55,504 nucleotides of DNA from Mycobacterium sp. E3198 (GTDB lineage: Bacteria > Actinomycetota > Actinomycetes > Mycobacteriales > Mycobacteriaceae): NCBI RefSeq assembly GCF_001667015.1, contig NZ_LZIS01000169.1:1-55504 (forward strand), given 5' to 3'. The stretch's first letter is position 1. Every line of letters begins with the position of its first letter. A model generated the notes under the pieces. That model was not told where the DNA came from. It saw nothing but the letters and a program-made list of their open reading frames with translations, and made no database searches. Positions 17,201-24,851 of the stretch are shown one piece after another. Both the position numbers and the translations under genes were made by a program.

Positions 17201-17222
17201 TTAAATCAACTGCTTGACTTAA
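17201..17222. promoter_or_regulatory. TetR-type operator, copy 1 (upstream of SDR)
   Basis: A 22-bp imperfect palindrome with outer TTAA...TTAA and inner TCAA/TTGA arms, differing from its symmetric form at the central positions and at one inner pair. The same sequence with a perfect CAAGCGCTTG core recurs at 18072-18093, upstream of the TetR gene. It lies 28 nt before the GTG of the SDR at 17250. Control by the TetR at 18120 is inferred from the shared site. Confidence 0.65.
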
Positions 17223-17249
17223 TGCCGCCCGCGCCGATTAACTCGTCGT

Positions 17250-18062
17250 GTGGTCAACGAACTTGCGGGCAAGGTAGCCATCGTCACCGGCGGGGCGTCG
17301 GGTCTGGGTCGCGGCATGGTCGAGAGATTTGTAGCCGAGGACGGGCGCGTCGTCATCGCCGATGTCGAAATCGACCACGGCGAAGCCCTTGCCGCGGACT
17401 TGGGCCCGAATGCATTCTTCCGGCCTACCGACGTATCCGATCCCGAACAGGCCGGTGCGCTGGTGGCAGCGGCTGTCGAGAAGTTCGGCGGTCTGCACGT
17501 GATGGTGAACAACGCCGGCATCTCGAGCAAGATGCATCGCCGGTTCTTCGATGATGACCTGGCCGATTTTCACCGCGTCATGGCGGTCAACGTTCTGGGC
17601 CTGATGGCGGGCACCCGAGAAGCCGGGAGGCACATGGCCGAACACGGTGGGGGATCGATCATCAACGTGACCTCGATCGGCGGGATCCAGGCCGGAGCCG
17701 GCGTGATGACCTACCGCGCGTCCAAGGCCGCGGTCATCCAGTTCACCAAATGCGCGGCAATCGAATTGGCGCACTACGAAATTCGGGTCAACGCCATCGC
17801 GCCGGGCAATATCCCCACGCCGATCGTGTCGAAGTCGGCGGTGGATATGGACCCCGAGCAGATCGGCCGGTTCGAGGCCCGGATCCGCCAGACGATGCGG
17901 GAGGACCGCCCGCTCAAGCGCGAGGGCACGCCCGACGACGTCGCCGAGGCGGCCCTGTATTTCGCCACCGATCGCTCGCGCTACGTCACCGGCACGGTGC
18001 TGCCGGTCGACGGCGGGACCTCGGCGGGCAAGGCGATCCGATCCAGGACGCGTGAGGGATGA
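17250..18062 (+). CDS. SDR family oxidoreductase
   Basis: A 270-aa classical SDR with all motifs: TGGASGLG (14-21), NNAG, catalytic Ser in INVTSIGG and YRASK, plus the C-terminal TGTVLPVDGGT. It probably oxidises an alcohol with NAD+. The GTG start at 17250 gives the normal N-terminus (MVNELAGKVAIVTG). It is preceded by a palindrome shared with the TetR gene that follows, so it is likely part of the TetR-controlled set although it has its own promoter. No other start fits better. Confidence 0.88.
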   Translation: MVNELAGKVAIVTGGASGLGRGMVERFVAEDGRVVIADVEIDHGEALAADLGPNAFFRPTDVSDPEQAGALVAAAVEKFGGLHVMVNNAGISSKMHRRFFDDDLADFHRVMAVNVLGLMAGTREAGRHMAEHGGGSIINVTSIGGIQAGAGVMTYRASKAAVIQFTKCAAIELAHYEIRVNAIAPGNIPTPIVSKSAVDMDPEQIGRFEARIRQTMREDRPLKREGTPDDVAEAALYFATDRSRYVTGTVLPVDGGTSAGKAIRSRTREG

Positions 18063-18071
18063 CCCCCGCAA

Positions 18072-18093
18072 TTAAATCAAGCGCTTGACTTAA
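18072..18093. promoter_or_regulatory. TetR-type operator, copy 2 (upstream of TetR gene)
   Basis: Outer TTAA arms enclose TCAAGCGCTTGA, a perfect 12-bp core; only one symmetric pair of the 22 bp is mismatched. It ends 26 nt before the TetR ATG and starts 9 nt after the SDR stop. It is nearly identical to 17201-17222, which indicates one regulator acting at both promoters, with the TetR gene autoregulated. Confidence 0.7.
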
Positions 18094-18119
18094 AGTGAGG
18101 GACGGGGTTGACTGGCGGC

Positions 18120-18785
18120 ATGACTACCGCAGGCAGGACCGTGCGCACCGAGCGTGCGAGCTCCACCCAGGAGGCGATCCTGGTGGCGGCCGAACGCCTG
18201 TACGCCGAGCACGGCATGTTCGCAGTGTCCAACCGGCAGGTCAGTGAAGCCGCCGGTCAAGGGAACAACGCCGCGGTGGGCTATCACTTCGGCACCAAGG
18301 CCGACCTGGTGCGCGCGATCGAGCAGAAGCACCGCGGACCAGTCGAGCAGCTTCGCGAACGCATGGTGTCGGAGCTGCTGGAAGCGGACGGCTCTGCCGA
18401 TATGCGGGGCTGGGTGGGCTGCCTGGTGCGCCCGCTCACCGACCACCTCGAGCAGCTCGGGAACCCCACCTGGTACGCGCGCTTCGCGGCGCAGGCGATG
18501 ACCGACCCGGCTTACTACAACATCATCGTCAAGGGGGCGCTCAGCTCGCCGTCGCTGGTTCAGGTCGTCGACGGGATCAACGATTGCCTGCCCAACCTGC
18601 CGGCCGAGGTGCGATTCGAACGCAACATCATGGCCCGCAACCTCTTGATGCACACCTGCGCCGACCGTGAACGCGCGCTGGCGGCGGGTTCGTCGATGCA
18701 CCAATCATCTTGGCGCGCGGCCGCATCCGGCCTCATCGACGCGATCGTGGGCCTCTGGCTGGCGCCCGTGACGCAGGACGACTAG
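18120..18785 (+). CDS. TetR family transcriptional regulator
   Basis: A 221-aa TetR regulator. The N-terminal HTH runs from STQEAILVAAERLYAEHG through VSNRQVSEAAGQGNNAAVGYHF with the usual FGTKADLVRAI end. The C-terminal ligand domain has no recognisable subfamily mark. The ATG at 18120 is favoured; a TTG at 18108 would add four residues (MTGG). A strong palindrome lies just upstream (18072-18093) and recurs before the SDR at 17250, so it probably represses itself, the SDR and the ferredoxin/P450 genes that follow 10 nt after its stop. The ligand is unknown. Confidence 0.88.
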   Translation: MTTAGRTVRTERASSTQEAILVAAERLYAEHGMFAVSNRQVSEAAGQGNNAAVGYHFGTKADLVRAIEQKHRGPVEQLRERMVSELLEADGSADMRGWVGCLVRPLTDHLEQLGNPTWYARFAAQAMTDPAYYNIIVKGALSSPSLVQVVDGINDCLPNLPAEVRFERNIMARNLLMHTCADRERALAAGSSMHQSSWRAAASGLIDAIVGLWLAPVTQDD

Positions 18786-18795
18786 GGGGGCGTGG

Positions 18796-18990
18796 ATGAA
18801 AGTCACTGTCGACCAAAACATTTGCGCGTCATCGGGCAACTGCGTCATGAACGCACCCGAAGTGTTCGACCAGCGCGACGACGACGGGGTGGTCGTTTTG
18901 CTGAATTCCCATCCAACGCCCGAGCAGGCCGACGGCGCACGACGCGCCGCCGCGGCGTGCCCCGCCCTGGCCATCCACATCGAGGAATGA
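18796..18990 (+). CDS. Ferredoxin, 3Fe-4S type, P450 partner
   Basis: A 64-aa ferredoxin (MKVTVDQNICASSGNC...). Cluster ligands are Cys10, Cys16 and Cys55 (followed by Pro56). The position that would hold a fourth ligand (residue 13) is Ser, so a 3Fe-4S cluster is expected. It lies 1 nt upstream of a P450 gene and should pass electrons to it. Two other ferredoxins in the window have His and Asn at this position (45763 and 46272), and each is also next to a P450. Confidence 0.92.
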   Translation: MKVTVDQNICASSGNCVMNAPEVFDQRDDDGVVVLLNSHPTPEQADGARRAAAACPALAIHIEE

Positions 18991-18991
18991 C

Positions 18992-20236
18992 ATGTCGGAC
19001 ACACTGACGAGCACCAGGACCGAAGCGGGCCCGCAGATCCCGGACTACCCGATGGCGCGGGATGCGGGCTGCCCGTTCGCGCCGCCGCCGGACGTCATGG
19101 CGCTCGCCGCAGCCAAGCCGCTGAGCAGGGTTCGGATCTGGGACGGCAGCAAACCCTGGCTCATCACGGGCTACGACCAGGTGCGAGAGCTGTTCTCCGA
19201 TTCGCGGGTCAGCGTCGACGACCGCACGCCGGGCTTCCCGCACTGGAACGAGGGCATGTTGTCCACCGTGCACAAGCGGCCGCGATCCGTCTTCACGTCC
19301 GACGGCGAGGAACACACCCGCTTTCGGCGGATGTTGTCGAAGCCCTTCACGTTCAAGCGAGTGGAAGGGTTGCGGCCCAGCATCCAACAGATCACCGACG
19401 ACCACGTCGACGCGATGCTCGCCGGCCCGCAGCCGGCCGACCTCATCACCGCGCTGGCCCTGCCGGTCCCGTCGCTGGTGATCAGCCAGCTACTGGGAGT
19501 GCCGTACGAGGACGCGGACATGTTCCAGCACCACGCCAACGTCGGGCTCGCGCGCTACGCGACGGGGGAGGACACCGTCAAGGGCGCGATGAGCCTGCAC
19601 AAATACCTCGCCCAGCTGGTCGAGGCCAAGATGGAAAACCCGGCCGAAGACGCGGTGTCCGACCTGGCCGAGCGGGTCAAAGCGGGAGAACTCAGCGTCA
19701 AGGAGGCCGCGCAGTTGGGCACCGGTCTGCTGATCGCCGGCCACGAGACCACCTCGAACATGATCGGGCTGGGTGTGCTTGCGCTGCTGCGGAATCGGGA
19801 CCAGTTGGCCGTCATCCGCGATGCGGAGGACCCCAAGATCGTCGCGAACGCGGTCGAGGAACTGCTGCGCTACCTCAGCATCATCCAGAACGGCCAGCGC
19901 CGGGTGGCCCTCGAAGACATCACCATCGCCGGCGAGGTCATCCGCGCCGGCGAGGGCATCATCATCGACCTGGCCCCGGCGAACTGGGATTCGCGCGTGT
20001 TCACCGAGCCGGATCGGCTTTACCTGCACCGGTCGGGGGCGGACCGCAACGTCGCGTTCGGCTACGGCAGGCACCAGTGTGTCGGGCAACAGCTCGCCCG
20101 CGCGGAGCTGCAGATCGTCTATCGCACGCTGTTCCGCCGGATCCCGACGCTGGAGCTGGGCATCCCGTTCGATGAGGTGCCGTTCAAACACGACCGGCTC
20201 GCCTACGGCGTCTACGAATTGCCGGTGACCTGGTGA
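18992..20236 (+). CDS. Cytochrome P450
   Basis: A 414-aa soluble bacterial P450. The I-helix motif AGHETTS, the K-helix ExxR in EELLRYLS and heme-binding FGYGRHQCVG (axial Cys363) are all intact. It would hydroxylate a hydrophobic substrate using electrons from the ferredoxin encoded immediately upstream; no ferredoxin reductase is in the window. It is downstream of TetR and upstream of an amidohydrolase, and is likely the first oxidative step of the 18796-27286 gene set. CYP family cannot be assigned without a search. Confidence 0.93.
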   Translation: MSDTLTSTRTEAGPQIPDYPMARDAGCPFAPPPDVMALAAAKPLSRVRIWDGSKPWLITGYDQVRELFSDSRVSVDDRTPGFPHWNEGMLSTVHKRPRSVFTSDGEEHTRFRRMLSKPFTFKRVEGLRPSIQQITDDHVDAMLAGPQPADLITALALPVPSLVISQLLGVPYEDADMFQHHANVGLARYATGEDTVKGAMSLHKYLAQLVEAKMENPAEDAVSDLAERVKAGELSVKEAAQLGTGLLIAGHETTSNMIGLGVLALLRNRDQLAVIRDAEDPKIVANAVEELLRYLSIIQNGQRRVALEDITIAGEVIRAGEGIIIDLAPANWDSRVFTEPDRLYLHRSGADRNVAFGYGRHQCVGQQLARAELQIVYRTLFRRIPTLELGIPFDEVPFKHDRLAYGVYELPVTW

Positions 20237-20285
20237 GCCAACCTGATTACTCTCGAAAAAGCCGATCTCGAATGGAGGGTCAACG

Positions 20286-21458
20286 ATGACGACTCAAACA
20301 AGCACCGTTTCGCTTTATCCGCCGGGAGGCTTTGGCGCACCGAAGGATCGCCGCGGGCACGCCAGCGGCAGCAACGTCGGATTGCCGGAAGGGACCGTCG
20401 TTTTTTCCGCCGACAACCACATCTCCCTGGCCGCCGACATCTTCTACGAGCGCTTCCCCGAGGAGCTCAAGGACAAGGCGCCGCGGATCTGGTACGAAGA
20501 CGGCGCCTACCAGGTGGGGCGCAAGGGCCAGTCGTTCCTGCCGGGTGACTTCAGCGCGGTGCTGATGCAATACGACGACCTGCCCGGGGCCGCCAGCACC
20601 AACATCGAGGCCCGCATCCAGGAGCTGCACGAGGACGGTGTCGAGAAGGAACTGGCGTTCCCCAACGCGGTGCTGGCGCTGTTCCACTACCCGGACAAGA
20701 AGCTGCGCGAACTCGCGTTCCGCATCTACAACGAGTACATCGCGGAGCTACAGGAGCGCTCGGACGGCCACTTCTACGGCGCCGGGCTGATCAACTGGTG
20801 GGACCCGCAGGGCACCCGGCAAACGCTGGAGGAGCTGAAGTCGTTGGGGCTCAAGACGTTCCTGATGCCGCTGAACCCGGGGAAGGACGACGACGGCAAC
20901 CCGATCGATTACTCGAGCACGTCGATGGACCCGGTGTGGGACGAGATCGAAGCCGCCGGCCTGCCGATCACCCACCACATCGGGGAGACGCCGCCGAAGA
21001 GCCCGACCGAATTCAACAGCGTCGTGGTCGGCATGATGATCAACATCGACGGATTCCGGGAGACGTTCGCCAAGTACATCTTCGGCGGCATCCTCGACCG
21101 GCACCCAACGTTGCGCCTCGGCTGGTTCGAGGGCGGGATCTCGTGGGTTCCGTGGGCGCTGCAGGACGCCGAGCACTTGGTGGCCTCGTACCAGCACATG
21201 TTCAACCGGCCGCTGGAGCACGACGTGCGCTACTACTGGGACAACCACATGAGCGCCTCGTTCATGGTCGATCCCCTGGGTCTGCACTTGATCGACAAGA
21301 TCGGTGTGGACAAGGTGATGTGGTCCAGCGACTACCCGCACAACGAAAGCACCTACGGCTATTCCGAAAAGTCGCTGGCCGCCGTCGTCGACGCCGTCGG
21401 GCCCGAGAACGCGGCCCGCATAGTCAGCGGCAACGTGACCAACTTCCTGGGGTTGTAG
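20286..21458 (+). CDS. Amidohydrolase (amidohydrolase 2 / ACMSD-like TIM barrel)
   Basis: A 390-aa metal-dependent hydrolase or decarboxylase. VVFSADNHISL near residue 40 is an Asp-x-His start typical of the amidohydrolase-2 group. A conserved His is in THHIGE and the catalytic Asp region is MWSSDYPHNEST. Relatives hydrolyse C-C or amide bonds or decarboxylate aromatic acids, and are common beside P450 and acyl-CoA genes in mycobacteria. A good ribosome site (GGAGGGT) precedes the ATG. Its TAG stop overlaps the GTG start of the first M24 gene. A related protein is at 39329-40627. Confidence 0.85.
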   Translation: MTTQTSTVSLYPPGGFGAPKDRRGHASGSNVGLPEGTVVFSADNHISLAADIFYERFPEELKDKAPRIWYEDGAYQVGRKGQSFLPGDFSAVLMQYDDLPGAASTNIEARIQELHEDGVEKELAFPNAVLALFHYPDKKLRELAFRIYNEYIAELQERSDGHFYGAGLINWWDPQGTRQTLEELKSLGLKTFLMPLNPGKDDDGNPIDYSSTSMDPVWDEIEAAGLPITHHIGETPPKSPTEFNSVVVGMMINIDGFRETFAKYIFGGILDRHPTLRLGWFEGGISWVPWALQDAEHLVASYQHMFNRPLEHDVRYYWDNHMSASFMVDPLGLHLIDKIGVDKVMWSSDYPHNESTYGYSEKSLAAVVDAVGPENAARIVSGNVTNFLGL

Positions 21459-22687
21459 TGACGGCTGTCGCGCCGGCGGGCGGGCTGGCGATTCCCGAAG
21501 CACCCGATCTGACGCGGATGCGGCGCGAGACCGGAACCCGACTACGGGCGGCGATGGCCGACCGCGGCGTCGACGCGCTGATCCTGCTGGGCAACAGCGC
21601 GGTCGTCTACGCCACCGGGACGAGTTGGCCGCTGGGCGACGCCGGGATGTCGTACGTCGAGCGGCCCGTGGCCGTGGTGGTCGCCGGCGACGAGTGGCCG
21701 CATCTGTTCCTGCCGTTCCGTGCAGGCGTCGCGCACGAGTCGGAGCTGCCCGCCGACCACCTGCACGGGCCGGTCTACCTCGAATTCGACGAGGGCGTAG
21801 CCGGTTTCGCGCGCCAGTTGGCCGGCCTGATCCCGCCCGGCGCCGTGATCGCGGTGGACGAGTGCACCGGCGCGATGTCGCGTGCCGCGAAGTCGTTGTT
21901 CCCCAACGGCGTTCCGGCCGACGCGTCCGCCATCGTCAGCGCCGCCAAGGTCGTCAAGACCCCCGACGAGCTCGCCTGCATCCGTACCGCGGTTCGGATC
22001 AGCGACGAGGCGATGGTCGACGTCCAGAAGGCCTTGGCTCCCGGCGTCCGCCAGAGCGACCTGTCGGCCGGATTCCTGCGGCGGGCCTTCGAACTGGGCG
22101 CCATGGCCAGCATGCTGGAGCCGATCTGGCAGGTGATGCCGCCCAGCAAGGCGCAAGGCGTGTGGACGACGCACGGCGACTTGGCCCTGCCGCTGTTGAG
22201 CACGGAGCGCGAACTGGCCGAGGGTGACGTGCTGTGGACCGACGTCAGCATCACCTACCACGGTTATTGCTCGGACTTCGGCCGCACCTGGCTGGTGGGC
22301 CGCGACCCGGCGCCGCGGCAGCGGGCGCAGTTCGACAAGTGGCAGGAGATCATGACCGCCGTCGAGGGCGTGGCCCGCGCCGGCGCCACGGCCGGTGATC
22401 TCGGCCGGGCCGCCATTGCGGCCAACGGCGGCAGCCGGCCCTGGCTTCCGCACTTCTATCTGGGCCACGGCATCGGCGTCAACGCGGCCGAGATGCCCAT
22501 GATCGGAACCGATCTCGGGCAGGAGTTCGACGACAACTTCGTCCTGCAACAGGGCATGGTGCTGGTGCTGGAGCCGGTGGTCTGGGAGGACGGCACCGGC
22601 GGCTACCGCAGCGAAGAGGTCGTGGTGATCACCGAGGAAGGCACGATTCGATTGACCGACTACCCCTACGCCCCCTATGGCAACTGA
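21458..22687 (+). CDS. M24 family peptidase (Xaa-Pro aminopeptidase-like), metal site intact
   Basis: A 409-aa pita-bread-fold metallohydrolase. All five dinuclear metal ligands can be seen: Asp262 and Asp273 (in TDVSITYHGYCSDFGRTW), His337 (GHGIGVN), Glu372 (LEPVVW) and a Glu near 386 (RSEEVVV). The N-terminal ~160 residues form the usual creatinase-like N domain. Relatives cleave Xaa-Pro bonds or, as DMSP lyase or creatinase types, small molecules. The GTG start overlaps the amidohydrolase stop by one base. The end overlaps the next gene by 11 nt; that gene encodes a related protein with a broken metal site, suggesting a heterodimer. Confidence 0.85.
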   Translation: MTAVAPAGGLAIPEAPDLTRMRRETGTRLRAAMADRGVDALILLGNSAVVYATGTSWPLGDAGMSYVERPVAVVVAGDEWPHLFLPFRAGVAHESELPADHLHGPVYLEFDEGVAGFARQLAGLIPPGAVIAVDECTGAMSRAAKSLFPNGVPADASAIVSAAKVVKTPDELACIRTAVRISDEAMVDVQKALAPGVRQSDLSAGFLRRAFELGAMASMLEPIWQVMPPSKAQGVWTTHGDLALPLLSTERELAEGDVLWTDVSITYHGYCSDFGRTWLVGRDPAPRQRAQFDKWQEIMTAVEGVARAGATAGDLGRAAIAANGGSRPWLPHFYLGHGIGVNAAEMPMIGTDLGQEFDDNFVLQQGMVLVLEPVVWEDGTGGYRSEEVVVITEEGTIRLTDYPYAPYGN

Positions 22688-23795
22688 AGTCCTCGCCGAC
22701 GATCGGGCGCTGCGCTCCGGGCGTCGCCAGCGCGCGCTCGAGCAGATGGCGGCACACGACCTCGACGTCCTGGTCCTCGGGCGCCAGGCCAACATCCGCT
22801 ACGTCACCGGCGCCCCGCAGCTGTGGGTCGCAGGAACCCGGCCGTTCGGTCCGTCCTGCGTGCTGGTGCGCGAAACCGGCGCGATCCACCTCCTCAGCAC
22901 CTGGGACGAAGGAGTTCCCGACGACATCCCGCACGAGAACCTCTACGGCATCTCGTGGAATCCGATGAACACGATGTTCGCGTTGCGGCGCATCGACGGT
23001 GCGGCCTCGGCGCGGCGCGTCGGAACCGACGCGCTCTCACCGGCTTTCGCGCAGCTATTGCCTACCGCATTTCCCAGCGCCGAGCTGGTCGACGGGGAAC
23101 TCGCCATGCGCGCCGCCCGGCGCATCAAGACGGACGAGGAGGTGGCGGCGCTGCGGGAGGCGATCGCGGTGGCCGAATCCGGCCTGGCCGCCGCGGTGGC
23201 CGAGCTGCAGCCAGGGGTGCGCGGACAAACGCTGGCCGGCGTCATGCTGGAGGCGATGGCGGCCGGTGGCGTGAGCACGCCGGCCAATCAGGAGTTCGCC
23301 TGGATCACCTCGCCGGATCACCCGTGGCGGCGGGTCGACGGTGACGGCCGCGTGAAAGACGGTGACCTGGTGGCGTTCTCGGCTGGCGTGCTGGCCGGGG
23401 GCTACATGGGTGAGGTCGGCCGGACCTGGCCCGCGGGCGCCGCCGGCGGCGCGCCCGCCCTGTACCGCCGCTGGGACAACCTCTGCGCCAGGCTGTTAGC
23501 GGCATGCCAGCCCGGCGCCGCGGCCGGCGACCTGCTGGCCGCCTACGAGGGCGCCGGCGAGCCGGCGCCGCCGATGCCCGTGGCCCGGGGCCTGGGCATG
23601 GGCTTCGACCCGCCGGTGGTGTCCCAGCACCTGCCCCGCACCGCGGCCGGCGAACGACTGGAGCCCGGCATGGTGCTGGCCCTGACGGGCTACGTCTGGC
23701 AGCAGGGAGTCGGTGCCGTGTTCGGCCGCGAGGCCGTGCTGATCACCGCCGGCGGCCCCGAAGTGCTGACGTCGAGCCCGCACTGGCAGGAATGA
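22677..23795 (+). CDS. M24 family protein with degenerate metal site
   Basis: A 372-aa paralogue of the preceding protein, about 35 residues shorter. Matching positions of the metal ligands are mostly lost: Asp->Ser (FSAG, 235), Asp->Glu (GEVGRTW, 246), His->Leu (RGLGMG) and Glu->Thr (LTGYVW); only the last Glu (GREAVLI) remains. It is unlikely to bind two metals, as with creatinase, which also uses this fold without metal. It starts 11 nt inside the previous gene, so the two are made together; a catalytic plus non-catalytic pair is inferred. An imperfect inverted repeat follows its stop (23798-23860). Confidence 0.8.
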   Translation: MATEVLADDRALRSGRRQRALEQMAAHDLDVLVLGRQANIRYVTGAPQLWVAGTRPFGPSCVLVRETGAIHLLSTWDEGVPDDIPHENLYGISWNPMNTMFALRRIDGAASARRVGTDALSPAFAQLLPTAFPSAELVDGELAMRAARRIKTDEEVAALREAIAVAESGLAAAVAELQPGVRGQTLAGVMLEAMAAGGVSTPANQEFAWITSPDHPWRRVDGDGRVKDGDLVAFSAGVLAGGYMGEVGRTWPAGAAGGAPALYRRWDNLCARLLAACQPGAAAGDLLAAYEGAGEPAPPMPVARGLGMGFDPPVVSQHLPRTAAGERLEPGMVLALTGYVWQQGVGAVFGREAVLITAGGPEVLTSSPHWQE

Positions 23796-23797
23796 TG

Positions 23798-23860
23798 CCG
23801 CGACACATAAACCGTTGCGACAATGCCCCGATGACCTTCGCAACCACTTATGTCTCGCGG
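23798..23860. promoter_or_regulatory. Imperfect 22-bp inverted repeat between M24 and crotonase genes
   Basis: Positions 23798-23819 and 23839-23860 are inverted copies matching at 18 of 22 positions, with a 19-nt loop. Each arm is itself weakly palindromic (CGCGAC...GTTGCG). The right arm covers the in-frame ATG at 23850, which favours the ATG at 23868 as the true start. It could be a pair of operators, an internal promoter control point, or a transcript hairpin. Confidence 0.5.
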
Positions 23861-23867
23861 TCCTGAC

Positions 23868-24851
23868 ATGCCCTCCGAACCCGATGACAAGGTGGAGAAG
23901 GTCATCCGGTACGAGAAGGATGCCAAGACCCGCATCGCCACGATCACCTTCGACCGGCCGAGCCACCTGAACGCGCCGACGATCGCGGCGCGGCTGCGCT
24001 ATGCCGACCTGCTGCACCGCGCCGGGGTCGACGACGACGTCAAGGTGCTGGTGGTGCGCGGCGAAGGCGAGGACCTGGGCTCCGGCGCCGACCTGACCGA
24101 GGAAATGCGGGTGCAGGATTCGCCGGACCCGGGACCGCGCCTTGCCGAGTACCGAATCGGGGCGGACGAAGTCAACTTTCCGCCCGCCGGCTCGTTTCGG
24201 CGCGGCGCCACCCTCGGGCAGTGGTACGCCAACCCGAACTCCGGCATCCGCGGGCTACAGGACTTCAAGAAGATCAGCATCCTCGAGGTCAAGGGCTACT
24301 GTTACGGCTGGCACTTCTACCAGGCGGCCGACGCCGACTTGGTGATCGCCAGCGACGACGCCCTTTTCGGCCACCCCTCCTTCCGGTATTTCGGCTGGGG
24401 CCCCCGCATGTGGTGGTGGGCGCAGACCATGGGCATCCGCAAATTCCAGGAAATGGTGTTCACCGGGCGGGCTTTCACCGCCGCCGAGATGTACGACTGC
24501 AACTTTCTCAACAAGGTCGTCCCACGGGATCAACTCGAAGCCGCAGTGCAGAAATACGCGCTGGCCTGCGCGCGCAACAGGCCCACCGACACCGTGTTCA
24601 TGCAGAAGGTCTTCTTCGAGATCATGAAGCAGTTTCAGGGCGAATACCTGGGCAGCATGCTCAGCGGCTTCTTCGAGTCGGTGGGCGGTAAAGCCCAGCG
24701 GGACGCCGACGGCGACTTCACACTCGGCGACGCGATCCAACGCGGACTGGGCGACGCGGTCAAGGACAACGACGACAAGTTTCCGCCGGAATGGCGCCTC
24801 AGCAAGAAGGGGCGCGGCAAGAAAGACTCCAAACCGAAGAGAAAGCACTAG
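23868..24851 (+). CDS. Enoyl-CoA hydratase/isomerase (crotonase) family protein, catalytic Glu pair absent
   Basis: A 327-aa crotonase-fold protein. FDRPSHLNAP and the oxyanion-hole segment LGSGADLTEE are clear, followed by VKGYCYGWHFYQAADADLVI and FGHPSFRYFGWGP. In canonical hydratases these two regions carry the catalytic glutamates (GGGCELA and PE); here they are Tyr/Gln and Ser, so plain hydration is unlikely. Other crotonase reactions, such as isomerisation, C-C cleavage or thioester hydrolysis, are possible. The C-terminus is a basic Lys-rich tail. An upstream in-frame ATG (23850) sits in an inverted repeat. The stop overlaps the CoA-transferase start. Confidence 0.8.
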   Translation: MPSEPDDKVEKVIRYEKDAKTRIATITFDRPSHLNAPTIAARLRYADLLHRAGVDDDVKVLVVRGEGEDLGSGADLTEEMRVQDSPDPGPRLAEYRIGADEVNFPPAGSFRRGATLGQWYANPNSGIRGLQDFKKISILEVKGYCYGWHFYQAADADLVIASDDALFGHPSFRYFGWGPRMWWWAQTMGIRKFQEMVFTGRAFTAAEMYDCNFLNKVVPRDQLEAAVQKYALACARNRPTDTVFMQKVFFEIMKQFQGEYLGSMLSGFFESVGGKAQRDADGDFTLGDAIQRGLGDAVKDNDDKFPPEWRLSKKGRGKKDSKPKRKH

